Assembly (NCBI GenBank): GCA_000467715.1
Contig: AJFK01000059.1
Coordinates: 1-52,408 of the forward strand
Reading direction: 5' to 3'
Origin: Hysterium pulicare CBS 123377
Taxonomy: Eukaryota; Ascomycota; Dothideomycetes; Hysteriales; Hysteriaceae
DNA length: 52,408 bases
Below the pieces are notes generated by a model. It saw only the letters and a program-made list of their open reading frames with translations, made no database searches and was not told where the DNA came from. Both the position numbers and the translations under genes were made by a program. Of this stretch, positions 29,826 through 41,003 are shown one piece after another; position 1 is the first letter of the stretch; each line of letters starts with the position of its first letter.

Positions 29826-32033
29826 ATGCCAGCGCCACTCTATGCGCGCTATGTCCCGCCCCCGAAGCCTACATCTATTGTCTCTTCTCCTCTATCTGAA
29901 CCATTGACATCTCAAGTATCGCCGGAAGAAAAGGCCAAGCCCAGCCGTGACCGGCCAAAGAAGCGCAAGAGAGAGATTGTACAAGATACTGAAGTACTGG
30001 AGCATGAAGAAGATTCAAAGAAGCACAAGTCCGTCCTGTCGAAGTTTGAAAGATCATCAAAATTAGCTGAGGTCGCGCGAACAAATTCAACAGTAGCACC
30101 CGAAGAAGAGGAAAAAGGCGCAGAGGACGAACCTGCCCGAGAGCTCCACGGTGAAAACTGGCTCTACTTTCTCGTTTCATATAACGCTAATATTGCCACA
30201 GATCTGGTACCTCTTCCCCAGCCAGAGCCTGTACCTGAAGCTCCGTACCAACCAACGTTTTCTGCCCTTCCACCATGGCTCGCGAAGCCCGTAACTGTGC
30301 CGTCGTCTACACGAACACCGTTCCGGGATCTTAATATCGACTCCAGACTTGTGGAGTTGCTCGATAAGAAAGGATACAAAGCTGCATTGGCTGTGCAATC
30401 AGCGATTCTGCCCATGTTACGACCAGGACTACAGCAACACCTGGGGGATGTTTGCGTGTCGGCTGCAACAGGCTCAGGCAAGACACTAGCTTATCTCCTA
30501 CCAATGGTGGAGGCATTGCAAGGCAGAGCGATCGCGAAATTATCTGGTCTAATTGTTGTTCCAACGAGAGAATTGGTGACTCAAGCACGCGCTGTTGCAG
30601 AGCAACTATGCGTTGGCACGAAATTAAAGATTGGAAGCGCTGTTGGAAACATACCCTTCGCTTCAGAGCAGCACTTACTAGTTAAGCGAGGAAGCAGGTA
30701 CGACCCAGAAAATGCCAATGCCTTGCACGAGAAAGCAAACAAGCATTTACGCACTGGATTTATCGAAAGAGGCAGTCTAATGGACGACCTGATGGACATG
30801 CTTCCTGGACACGTTCCGCAATACGAATCTCAAGTCGATATACTAGTTTGCACTCCGGGTCGCCTTGTGGAACACCTCCAAACTACGAAAGGATTTCATC
30901 TAAGGGATGTTCGATGGTTGGTCATTGACGAAGCAGATCGCCTTTTGGACCAAAGCTTTCAGGAGTGGGTGACTGTCTTAATGGATGCGTTGGAATCGGA
31001 AACTCCACCAGATCAGACGAGTGCCCGCGAGAAGCTGTTCGTCAAAAGGAGATGGCCAAGGGAAAGGGAACTCACAAAAGTTGTTCTGAGTGCAACAATG
31101 ACGAAAGACTTGAGTAAGCTTGGGTCACTGAAATTCCGTCGGCCAAGGTTGGTGGTCGTTGAAGAACCCACCGTGAATCAGCCTCTCGATAGAGGTGGAG
31201 ACACGTTCGAGTTGCCATCAACTTTGACGGAGTGGGCAATTCCCGTGGGTGATGGGGCTGACAAACCGTTATATCTGTTACACCTTCTACAGAGCAGAAT
31301 ATTCGAAGAGGTTGGAACGAAAACAAAGAGTCATGATCTTGCCGATGGAGCAGTGAACCTTGATTCGGAAGATGCGACGTCTTCCGACTCAGAAAGCTCG
31401 GATTCAGATTCATTCACGAAAGAAGAATCATCGGACCGCAATCCACCGGCGACGACTCACGCGCCGAATGTAGCGATGACGCAAAAGACAAAGAAAGGAG
31501 AGACATCGACGTCTCGTGTGCTGATTTTTACAAATAATAACGAGAATGCGTCCAGATTGTCTCATCTCCTTTCCATTCTCCATCCGCCACTAAAGAATAG
31601 CATAGAGACACTAACTAAGTCCTCTGCAACTAAGGCAAGCAAGAAGATACTCGGCGCATTTTCTCAAGGGAGACTGCAGGTTCTTGTGGCATCAGATCGT
31701 GCCTCTAGAGGTCTGGATGTACCTGATCTTGCCCACGTCATCAACTACGACCTTCCACACAGCATTTCTGACTATGTGCATCGAGTTGGGCGAACGGCTA
31801 GAGCGGGCAAGGATGGGAAAGCGTGGACTTTGTTCACAAAACCCGAGGGAAGATGGTTCTGGAACGACATTGCACGGGGACCATCCATCAGGAGAGGTGG
31901 GAGAAAAGTTGAACGAGTAACAGTCGACCCAGATACAATAGTGGACGACGAGAGGCGAAAGACGTATGAGGCTGCGTTAAAGAAGCTCCAGCTCGCTGTG
32001 GAAGGTAGTACGAGGCGGGCCGTGCAACGATAG
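29826..32033 (+). CDS. DBP6: DEAD-box RNA helicase Dbp6 (DDX51 family)
   Basis: This single exon encodes 735 aa from the ATG at 29826 (MPAPLYARYVPPP); extending upstream would require a TTG start. Dbp6 is a nucleolar ATP-dependent RNA helicase required early in 60S ribosomal subunit assembly. A Lys/Glu-rich disordered N-terminus (about 1-110) is followed by a Q-motif-like region and Walker A AATGSGKT at 213-220. PTRELV, TPGRLVEHL, DEAD at 368-371 inside VIDEADRLLDQSFQEW (a Dbp6/DDX51 hallmark) and SAT at 422-424 follow. Then come an acidic Ser/Asp linker, SDRASRGLDVPDLAHV, and HRVGRTARAG starting at His652. All helicase motifs are intact. Confidence 0.93.
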   Translation: MPAPLYARYVPPPKPTSIVSSPLSEPLTSQVSPEEKAKPSRDRPKKRKREIVQDTEVLEHEEDSKKHKSVLSKFERSSKLAEVARTNSTVAPEEEEKGAEDEPARELHGENWLYFLVSYNANIATDLVPLPQPEPVPEAPYQPTFSALPPWLAKPVTVPSSTRTPFRDLNIDSRLVELLDKKGYKAALAVQSAILPMLRPGLQQHLGDVCVSAATGSGKTLAYLLPMVEALQGRAIAKLSGLIVVPTRELVTQARAVAEQLCVGTKLKIGSAVGNIPFASEQHLLVKRGSRYDPENANALHEKANKHLRTGFIERGSLMDDLMDMLPGHVPQYESQVDILVCTPGRLVEHLQTTKGFHLRDVRWLVIDEADRLLDQSFQEWVTVLMDALESETPPDQTSAREKLFVKRRWPRERELTKVVLSATMTKDLSKLGSLKFRRPRLVVVEEPTVNQPLDRGGDTFELPSTLTEWAIPVGDGADKPLYLLHLLQSRIFEEVGTKTKSHDLADGAVNLDSEDATSSDSESSDSDSFTKEESSDRNPPATTHAPNVAMTQKTKKGETSTSRVLIFTNNNENASRLSHLLSILHPPLKNSIETLTKSSATKASKKILGAFSQGRLQVLVASDRASRGLDVPDLAHVINYDLPHSISDYVHRVGRTARAGKDGKAWTLFTKPEGRWFWNDIARGPSIRRGGRKVERVTVDPDTIVDDERRKTYEAALKKLQLAVEGSTRRAVQR

Positions 32034-33523
32034 GCGTTCTGTAACAAGAGTACGGATCGTGGTTTGGCTCATTTCGGCCCCTCGGGCTAAAGCCTTGTGG
32101 TGGAGGCGAAGGGGGATGCAAGAACGTTATGTCGGTGTTCACCGGAGGTTGCTAAATTCTCAACAACGATCATGAAAGTTCATTCAACAGTCTCTACCAG
32201 GGATGGAGAAACTCGGCAATGCGTTCAAATACCATCTGGATACCATTCCGCCAGCATCATTTTAGGCAGTTGTCATGCGACTTTAGAGACAACGTTGATG
32301 AAGTTGTCTCCTCCAATTTCCGTCCGCCTATGGCTTCCCCGAAGCGTAGGTGAAAGAAGTCCGCCAGAAGCGCGTAGAAGAATGCAGCTGCATAATCTTG
32401 TACCTACAGAGACCCACAAAAATAAGGCTCACCACCAAGCATTTTGACTACGTCGATCTATACAGCATGCATCGGCTCTGCCTCCTAAAGAGGAATGTGA
32501 ATATGTACTGTCTAGCCTCGGAAATGCTTGGTTGAGGGTAACTATAGAGAGTGCATAGCTAACTTCATCAGCGGCTACGTACGAGGCAGAAATCTCGTAT
32601 TACCCTATTCTATGACCTGTCCTATCATATCGATATTGGTGGATTCGTTTGCAACAACAGTCTGAAGTCTACAGCAACCCACAGATTTATTTTCCTGCAT
32701 GAACCCTTTTCGGTAGTCTTATGTAGTGTAAACCTAATCTTGATTCAGGGAATGGAGAGTGCCGGTGCCCTAAAGTGCGCCACAAAAATAGACACCTACA
32801 TTAGCATGTCCATTCAGATGTCCCAATTGCCGTTTGTTTCGGCAACCCGCAGCCTGGTACCGAGAAATTGGTTGCTTTCGCTACTTTTCTCTTGATCCGA
32901 TGATCTCTTCGCCTAGACTGGTAGCGCCTATCAAACAAGTTGGGGTCGGTTTGAGATATTGAGATGTCAACGCAGTGAATCATTCACTTTCTGAACCGCA
33001 ATACTGTCGTGTGTTGTGGAGAATGTCGCGGGGGTGGCAGACGCCATGGTCAAGAGGCGTTTTCACGGTTCAGAAAAGGGTTTTAGCAGAATCGTCATCC
33101 GTGCCTTAGGGGGTCGTAAAAATTCCCGACAGTCAAGACAGCTTTATGCGTTGTTCGACATCCATTCAGCCTCGGGCTACCCGTTCCAAGAAATGTACTC
33201 ATAATTTCTCAGCAAAAACCAGGGCCAAACAAGGGTGACTCCGATCCATCTCTCCGAAGCGGGCCTGGGTAGATTCATTCGTACTACAACAATCAAAACA
33301 ATGCGAATTGAATCCACAAAAGCAGTGATCCTCCGGTACGGGACAGGTACGGGAGAGGTACATCCAGGGCCATGCATAGGACAATAGGCGAACCCTGCAT
33401 TCACTTCAGCTTCCAATTCAGTGCCTCTTCGAGCATAGCCTCAGAGACGGCTTGAGCGGGAGGAAGAGGCACATGCCGATCACGCTGGCAGGCTGCAGCG
33501 CCAGCGGGCTCCCAAGAAGGCCA
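32034..33523. other. Intergenic, gene-poor
   Basis: About 1.5 kb downstream of DBP6. A minus-strand frame at 33177-33416 is open but has no independent support; it could be a downstream exon of the weak gene at 33524-33862, via a gtattg donor near 33555. No RNA gene or repeat was recognised. Confidence 0.3.
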
Positions 33524-33862
33524 TCAAAGCTTCAAAAAGAAGAAGCAATACCTAATAGCCAAGCAAGAGGCATGCTCGAAGCGTCGATGATGGATGTCCT
33601 CAGGAGGCGGAGGTGGTGGGATCGACGACGGGGGTTCCACAAAGGGCAGGTGAACTGTCCTATCCCATGACACACCATTTCGCTGAAGGTCGCTGAAGCG
33701 CGTGGTTGGCCGAGTGTTTGGTGGTTCACTTCGCGATGTTGAGGACGTTAGGCGTGCGACGGCATAATTGGATGGATCGGAGAGTTGAATAGCGGTCTCT
33801 AAAAGGCGATGCCGGCGCCATTCTCGGTTGAGGCAGCTAAAACACAGGCGACTGCTTGGCAT
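33524..33862 (-). CDS. Possible hypothetical protein, 112 aa (weak)
   Basis: The ATG at 33862 opens a frame MPSSRLCFSCLNREWRRH... It has a CxxC pair near the N-terminus, a Ser/Thr-rich middle (RLTSSTSRSEPPNTRPTTRF) and a proline run (PPSSIPPPPPPEDIHHR). Composition and continuity look more coding than the surroundings. A possible donor gtattg near the 3' end means the printed stop may lie in an intron. No family was recognised and there is no supporting neighbour. It could equally be chance. Confidence 0.25.
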   Translation of the reverse strand: MPSSRLCFSCLNREWRRHRLLETAIQLSDPSNYAVARLTSSTSRSEPPNTRPTTRFSDLQRNGVSWDRTVHLPFVEPPSSIPPPPPPEDIHHRRFEHASCLAIRYCFFFLKL

Positions 33863-35144
33863 GTCCCTCTCGTTTGCACAACGCTCCACCAAGCACGACC
33901 ACAGGCGTTATCGATACCCCCGTCCGTGTGCTCCCATGCTCCCTCCCATGCTCCTCTACCAGCCCAATGCTAAACAATAACACTACATTTATGATCGGCA
34001 AGGGAAGTACCTTTCGGCGCCTTTCTTTAATTAATGCACTCACGATCAATTGGGCCACGCTCCTGGCCGCTCCGCCACCTGCCCTATCTCGGACGGATCG
34101 AGAAGGTGTTTCAACAGCAATCGCGTGTGCTTGTCCTGGTCTTACGTGCTTGCTGGACATGCTCGTCCCATCCGCTCTCAAACAGAGGGAACAGGATCTC
34201 GGCGACATTTCCACGAGACCACCAGCGTGCCCGCTGGACCCCATGGTCTCACGGCCTTCGTGGCGGTGTACGGACTCCACAGGCACTGTACCTGGATACA
34301 CCTCCATGTAGTAAGCAATCCCGATATAATGACACCAGCCCAACCTTATCTACTTGGCCCGCAGATGGTGGGGGATGACCCCAGAGTTTCTGCGGCAGTG
34401 GCTAAGTGAAGAAGAGGTGTACCGTTGCCAAGCTGAAAGGGGAAGGCTTGATCACTCTTCGTCCTCTCCAGCTGTCGCTCGGCACGGCTTGATAGGACGG
34501 GCTGATCTAGTGATGTGCATCCGTCGAGCGATATGCGCTAGGGGCGGATCCTCAAAGCCTAATCCCTTCATCTTATGTTCTCCAATGGCCTGTATTCACC
34601 TGGGCTCCCAGCTCGCCAACTGTTTCCTGCCAAGGTCGCAATGCGCAGCATCGGAATAGACCGATACAAAGCCCAGTTCAGAAGCGTAGGCTTCATCAAA
34701 GAGGAAGGCCAATGTCAGTTCACTGTTGGGGCTGTACCTCGATTATTCCTGTATGCTCCTGGCAAGAAAATGGCGGCAGCCTCCCGGCGCTTCCACCAGT
34801 TGATAGTCATCCTAGCTCGCCAGGCCTCATCCTGCTCAATCCCGCCTGCTAACATGGAGTGCATGCGCCTCACAGTCGGCGACTGACCAAAACCAGAAGG
34901 TATGTTTCCAGAATGTTTCTACAGTTCAGCACATGTACCTCAATGGTACACACCCTTAAACAGTTGGCATCATCAGCCGTGGCGTGCCAAGATATGTGAA
35001 CCCGGCATTGAGTGGTCACTGCATTTGATTAACAGCCGATCGACCTGCCAAATACCACCTTAGGAAGTTTGTGGGATATCACATTGCCCATGGGCGGGCC
35101 AAGGTACCACCGTCACGGCTCTCTTCCTATACCCTCTGCCTCGA
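33863..35144. other. Intergenic upstream of the aspartic protease
   Basis: Several overlapping frames occur at 33837-34409 on both strands and at 34354-34886 on plus. None has a coherent domain, so they are treated as spurious. No repeat was found. Confidence 0.35.
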
Positions 35145-35152
35145 CTATAAAG
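35145..35152 (+). promoter_or_regulatory. TATA box of the aspartic protease gene
   Basis: The octamer ctataaag sits about 115 bp before the ATG at 35266. It is followed by a C/T-rich leader typical of strongly expressed fungal secreted-protein genes. Confidence 0.5.
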
Positions 35153-35265
35153 ATGGGCCTGACCTCCGCCCATGGAGTGAATATCCTCACCTCTCCATCC
35201 AATACCTCGAGGACCTCCAAGGCTATCCATTCGCTCCCCGTACCTTCCATCACACCTTCTTGAAC

Positions 35266-36834
35266 ATGCCTTCTATACTTTCACTTGCCGCCTTGGTGGC
35301 CCTCTTGGGAGTTTCCCAGGCCTCTCCAGTCGAACTCACTGGAAGAAGCACCTTCAGCGTTGAGCAAGTTGCGAAGGGCAAATTCATCAGAAATGGTGCT
35401 ATTGCCATGGCAAGGACGTTCCAGAAGTACGGGAAACCGGTGCCGTCCAACATCGCCGCCGCTGCTGCCGCCGCACAGACGGGCGAGGTTACAGCTACGC
35501 CAAACGACGCATACGATTCCGAATACCTATGCCCTGTGAATGTTGGGGGTACGGTTATGGAACTGGACTTCGATACTGGATCGGCCGACTTGTAAGTAAT
35601 ATATCTGATCCAATCATACGCCTTCCTATTTGGGTTATCTGCGAAGCGATATCCGGGCCCCTGCATCCCTTGTCAATGCCAACCGCACGCTTGCCTTGAC
35701 GTAATCTATCAGCAACGGATGTTTCAGTGCAGCATGGGGATATTCGTTTGATTGATGGGCCGTTTTCTGTCGCTCCCGCATTTTTGTTGGCAATTTATTG
35801 AGAGGCCAGATCCAGATCGATCCGTTTGCGCGGCAGTTGTTTCATTTGAAATCTTTTTGTTTCGCGGAATATTGATTTCATCTCTACTTCAGATGAATCT
35901 TGCTAATTGCACTCTAGGTGGGTCTACTCCTCTCTCCAGCCTGCCTCTCAGCGAACCGGTCACGCGGTCTATCCTGCACCCGCAGCCAAGAAGCTTTCCG
36001 GAGAGACTTGGAGCATCAGCTACGGAGATGGATCTGGTGCCTCTGGAACTGTCTACGCGGACACCGTTGTTGTCGGTATGTTTATATTGCATATATTCAC
36101 TTTAAGAATCTATCTGACCGAGCCAAGGTGGTGTAACTGCTACATCCCAGGCCGTTGAGGCCGCCACTTCGGTCTCCACTCAATTCCAGCAAGATGTGAA
36201 CAACGACGGCCTGCTCGGCCTTGCTTTCAGCAGCATCAACACAGTTAAGCCGACTCACGCCTTGACTTTCTTCGACAACGTCAAAGCCTCGCTCGCGGCC
36301 CCTCTCTTCGCCGTTACCCTGAAGTATCACGCTCCGGGTACCTATGACTTCGGCTACATCGACTCCTCCAAATACACTGGAACTATCACTTATGTTAATG
36401 TAAACACTGCAAATGGATTCTGGGAATTTACCGCTTCCGGCTATGCTGTTGGTTCAGGCTCAACTACCACAACATCCATCGATGGTATTGCTGACACGGG
36501 AACCACCCTCCTCTACCTCCCCACCGCGGTCGTTCGCGCCTACTATGCTAAGGTTTCCGGCTCTTCGAACTCCAACACATACGGTGGCTACGTCTTCCCA
36601 TGCTCAACGACCCTTCCTTCCTTCACTGCTATCATTGGTGGCACCAAGCACACCGTTCCAGGAACTTACATCAACTACTCCCCTGTTACGACTGGCTCGT
36701 CTACTTGCTTCGGTGGTATTCAGCCTAACACTGGCATTGGATTCAGCATCTTCGGTGATATCTTCCTCAAGTCTCAGTATGTGGTATTTGAGAACAGCGG
36801 AACCCCCCAATTGGGTTTCGCCCAGCAGGCATAG
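35266..36834 (+). CDS. Secreted aspergillopepsin-type aspartic protease
   Basis: Exons are 35266-35591, 35918-36075 and 36128-36834, giving 396 aa. The introns are 326 bp and 52 bp; the first is unusually long for this window. It is a family A1 pepsin-like secreted acid endopeptidase. Signal peptide about 1-19 ([20 protein letters not shown]), then a propeptide with a seven-Ala run near residue 64. The mature enzyme has the first catalytic Asp103 in [11 protein letters not shown], the flap [17 protein letters not shown], and the second catalytic Asp284 in [13 protein letters not shown] pair FPC...SSTC can form the usual C-lobe disulfide. [14 protein letters not shown] and LGFAQQA close the C-terminus as in penicillopepsin and aspergillopepsin I. 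An extra Cys occurs in [10 protein letters not shown] near the mature N-terminus, where relatives usually have Thr. All catalytic features are intact. Confidence 0.94.
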
Positions 36835-37048
36835 GCGCCTACGGGATATAATCACGTAATGTTTTGATGAGACAAAGGGGCAACATCTGGATGGGGATCG
36901 TGGCAGATTTTCTTCCGTCTTTTCCTAATCTTTATTATTCATTTGCATGGACTGGGCTTTCAAGCTTCGCTATATAAAGTGCTCGCCTTGTATGAACATA
37001 ATGTCAATGAAATGAATATACTGCATCTCTGACTGCATCTCGTTCTGC
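36835..37048. other. 3' flank of the aspartic protease gene
   Basis: AT-rich sequence after the stop codon, probably the 3' UTR and polyadenylation region. No other element was seen. Confidence 0.35.
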
Positions 37049-37449
37049 TCACTCAATTTGCCCCATCAACGACAGCGCCTCCAATGGTCGAAACCGCATC
37101 CTGTACTGATGACTCCAGACCTGCCTGGTCTCCGAATCCCATGCGCCAATCCACAGTGCGAAGATCCAAAAGAATCCTGGATCAAGGATGCCACACCCTG
37201 AATCAATGCCAGCGCAATGACATAATAGACTTCTTGCCCACACCCACGCGTCAGCCCACATCCATGCACCGCCACCATCTTCTCCACGCCTTCCCCAGGA
37301 AGATGGCTATCATTCGTAAGGCTGGGACGACAACGCACGATAGCAGTGACGGCATACCTATAACTCCTTCGACGATCCAAACAGGAAACAAAAGAAAAAG
37401 CGGCCATTCTGGAAATAATCCGAAACATACCCCAGCGAAGCTATTCTAA
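37049..37449 (-). pseudogene. Possible broken membrane-protein remnant
   Basis: Read on the minus strand, three different frames give hydrophobic, membrane-like segments one after another: PEWPLFLLFPVWIVEGVIGM near 37400, EVYYVIALALIQGVASLIQ near 37230, and DPGFFWIFALWIGAWDSE near 37160. The segments follow in order but overlap in incompatible frames, as expected for a gene that has taken frameshifts. Splicing cannot easily explain the last switch because there is no room for an intron. No family was identified. The alternative is chance hydrophobicity. Confidence 0.25.
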
Positions 37450-38580
37450 GCGACAGTGGCGACTTTACACACCTGTCCGCCTTGCGAAGGTAAACCGGAC
37501 TCCGCCCATCAGAATCCTGAATCCTAAAAGTGCATTCCTCTCTCTTCGGATCTCGGACTCATATTATTCTGCACCCCATGCCCATCTCCTCCCAGCGCGG
37601 CACCTGCATCGGTCCTGCAGTGCGCGATGCGAGCCCTGCAGTGCGCAATACCAAGCCATGCCATGCTACGCCGTACTGTCACTCACTCGCCCACTCGCCC
37701 ACTCACCGCTTCTAGCATTCGTCCGACTCATAGATGCTGTGGTGCCTTAGGCTCTAGCATCCACATATGTAACTGCCAAGTGCCGGCCACTCACCCGTTG
37801 GATAAATTGCCCTCCCTGCATTGACGTGCTTTGCGGTGCAGGACCCGAGTCTCTGGGTGCCCGGCTGGGCATGTGGCATGGGAATCTGGGTGCGGTGGTG
37901 GTGGGGCTTTAACAGGCCCAGGTACACCGAGGTGCCACGGAGTAAAGGGGTGTTTATTATTTGTAAATTCGAAAGTACGTATCTGGAGCACGTGAGCAGA
38001 TTCAGGTTGAGTGTTGGGGCGAGAGTCCGCTATTCTACCAGATCTGGGAGAAGTTGTGGAGGGTTGTGGAGTTTTGCATGTGGGAAGATTTATAGGGAGG
38101 TGGCGACCTACTTCGAGGCCGCGGCTTGAATAAAGAGTTCTAGGATTGCCATGTAGTCACTATAGCGGGAGATTCTGAGGTTTGAATCGAGACCGCATCA
38201 CGTGAAGGACGTCCTCATAGGTAGTTCCAATGTCTTTGCACTCAACAGTTGTAGCTACGTACTGTTATCTGCGAGCCTCTCCAGCTTTCCCTTTTTGACC
38301 AACAACAACTTCTTTTCGGCTCCTCTTTCCCATTTCTATGTTTTATACCATAGGCTCCCCTGGGTATCTGTCTAGGTATCCTATTCTTCTAATCTCATCT
38401 TTGTTCGCCGTCAGATGTTTCAAGTTACATAATCTTTCTCTATTATCTCACATTGATCCTGGAATTCATACCCTCCTTCCTTCCCATTTCCTCACTTGAT
38501 TTGTTTCCTCTTCTTTCCCAATCGTACCCAAACTCACTTTCCATCGCCACTTTTCATTCACGTTCTACCCTTCTTTAAAT
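37450..38580. other. Intergenic; C/T-rich tract at 38280-38580
   Basis: The first part is low-complexity, with repeated cactcgcccactcgcccactc-like phrases near 37680-37710. The part from about 38280 to 38580 is a long C/T-rich tract resembling a fungal promoter and leader, but the ATG that follows (38600) reads only 14 codons before a stop. No supported gene. Confidence 0.35.
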
Positions 38581-38599
38581 TAGCGCAATTGAAAGAGCA

Positions 38600-40700
38600 A
38601 TGGCCCCAAGAGCAGGCTTTGAGAAAACGTTTCGTGGAGTGTAGGGGGAGAGAGGTGACATGGATTCAACTCACCATGTAGAGACCAAATGTCAGCTGCG
38701 CGCGGCTGACAAGGACTTCGTCTCACCGTACGAAGGTCAATTATGGTTTGTAGAAAGGGGGGAAAGTCTTAGGTCTTACTGCCCTAATGGAGACAAATTA
38801 TGCCAGAGCATGCAGTCAGCAAATACTTCCCCGCTACTAAAAACCTAATAAGCAGCCAAGGCCCTTTTTACATATTACCCAAAGCATACGTACAGCCACG
38901 GAACCTCTCGTTCTTCTTTAAAGAGAAAACACCCCCATTTCTGGATACAACTCTCTTTCTTCAAACAACACTGCATTTCTTTGGAGTCTCCCTCTCAACT
39001 GCCCGCAGCCATGCAAAAGAGAATTGGCAGATCAAGAAGAGAACAAACCCTCCGCTTCAGGAAAGGGGTGACACTCCGCTTTCAGCGCACCTCGCAACAT
39101 AAGCAAGGGGTAGATCAGCACAGCTGAGCAATTAGAAATTGGAGACTCCCAGCGAACTAAAGCCGCTCAGGAGGGACCAAAGTGATAACAAAGAAAGGGA
39201 AGGGTGAACTGTCTAGCGAAACAGTTCATCTAAAAATCTTCCTAGCCATAACCCCAATGACGATTCGAAAACGCGAGCGTCGACGCGTTGTTAAGCCAGG
39301 AGAAGGAACTGATATTATTGATGGACCCAAAGAACGCCGTGCGGAAAATCTGACAAGCGTGCTAGTTCAGGCCAGAGTGAAAAAAGCGATTAGTGGGGGA
39401 TAGGGAGCAAACGGTGAAATGGATTCAAGTCAACTGAGAAGCGGTTTTCTGAGCCTTCAAATGGGTTTCATGAATGCTGAGAAGGAGGCTTAGCCTCTGA
39501 GAAGGACTGCCTTCAGGCGTTTTGCGGCCTAGAATGACATTTGTAAGAGAAACACAAGAGCTTCTAGGGCGATTTTCTTTTTTAACGACACTCCGGCTTC
39601 ATGGATTTTGGAATTGGAGCCTTAGCTGGTCAGGTCTTGAATAGAACGGCATCCCTCCTTGCCCTCCTGGAAAACCGCCAACGGGCGATGTCTGAAGAGG
39701 AAGTACTTCACTCCGAACAAGGAAACTTACTGGATGGTATGCGAGATTGAACGGCTGTGACAAAAATCGCGAAGAGTCGGCAGCATCAACCCCCACCAAG
39801 CAACAGAGAAGACTTGACCAAGGTGCTAGAGTTTGCGGGTAGAGTAGAGAGAACGTACTGCTTTTCAATATCTTGGACGCCATCAAGATGCGAAAGCGGC
39901 CTGTCGAGGAGGACCGGTGAAGTGTCGAGATTGGAGATGTGACACCGTCGCTCAAGCTTCACAGCCGTGGTTGATAAAGACTTCAAACTTAAAAGGATTG
40001 CAAAAGATGCGGCTGATCGAGAAACTAAGCGGGCGGAGAAAGTTCCTCAGCATGGTCCCAGGCTTGTGAAGGCTCGGGAGAATCGCGCGGCTGAGAGGAT
40101 AAAGGTGTAGGTAAAGGTGATGGGGTTTATGAAGAGGATAGACGCAAAAAGAAGTATACCTTTCTAAACAGCAGAGGGTGAGCATCCTATCCATGAAATA
40201 CAACGTGGAACTACGGCTAGATACGTCTGCTATATGTAATAATTCCGCTCCTCGTTGGCAGGGAAAGGCTTATTATGGAGAACGTCCGGATGTGTTTATT
40301 TTAGGATAGTAAAATGTGTTAACGCAGGATCAGGGTTGGGTGGAAAGGGGACAGTTTCTTAAGTGGTAAGATAGGCTGAAATTAAGGTTATATAGTTGTT
40401 TAAGCTAGTCTTAAGGAGAAGGGCAAATGACGTTGGTTTTAAGATAGATTGTGAGCCTCGAACGTAGTGATGCTAATACAAGGTGCGTTTTAGGTGAGGC
40501 TGGTAGAAGGCTTCTTGAAGGCTTCAGATATGTTGAGGTTTCTGAGGAGAAGGACCCGCGATACGGAGGTTTTAGGAAAGTGACGCAACAATGCATGTTA
40601 GCCTATACAAATGTAATTATTCACTCAGGAACGAATAAAAGAAGAGCGTGTCGAGCGATGAATGGCTTGATTGTAGTTTTTCGTGAAGGGAGTAGCTAGA
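38600..40700. pseudogene. Degenerate coding remnants, purine-rich plus strand
   Basis: After the C/T-rich tract, plus-strand ATGs at 38600, 39011 and 39601 each open short frames that look coding but stop early. A fragment of about 70 codons at 39197-39403 is highly basic (TIRKRERRRVVKPGEGTDI), the one from 39601 reads MDFGIGALAGQVLNRTAS, and 40451-40699 is another. Lys/Arg/Glu-rich frames recur around 39970-40110. The plus strand is conspicuously rich in A and G over most of this stretch. I read it as one or more decayed genes or an old transposon, with no identifiable family. Splice-like signals on the minus strand (gtacgt, gtaagt, tcttcag between 39600 and 39890) leave open a small spliced minus-strand gene. 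Confidence 0.25.
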
Positions 40701-41003
40701 AAAGGGTTGGCTAGTATCGACCCCTCATATGATTGGCACAAAGCCACGATGTCATTAAGGCCAGACCATAGTGATGATCGCGAAGTATCCTTCAGATGAG
40801 CCATAGTGGCATATGGTAAAGCCGTCTCGTAGATCCCCGGGCAAGTCTCTTAGCTGGGCCGTGGGCTTTTGCGGGGGCTGTACTTGATAACTGAAACGTA
40901 GACCGAATAACTTGATTCAGCGTACGCTTGGGGAACCTAGTGGTTATTTCCACGCCCCACCGGCCTCTTAACAGTCTCAGTCACATTGCGAGAATGCTGT
41001 TCT
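40701..41003. other. Intergenic 3' of SEC65
   Basis: About 300 bp with no supported feature, forming the 3' flank of the minus-strand SRP19 gene. Confidence 0.35.

Noticed and set aside
34330-34345. A match to the MITE terminus (ataatgacacc)
   Set aside because: Only about 11 bases match and no partner inverted repeat lies at a suitable distance, so it is not counted as a third copy.
33837-34409. Overlapping 110-170 codon frames on both strands upstream of the aspartic protease
   Set aside because: Three or more frames are open at once, which reflects base composition rather than coding; none has a coherent protein pattern.
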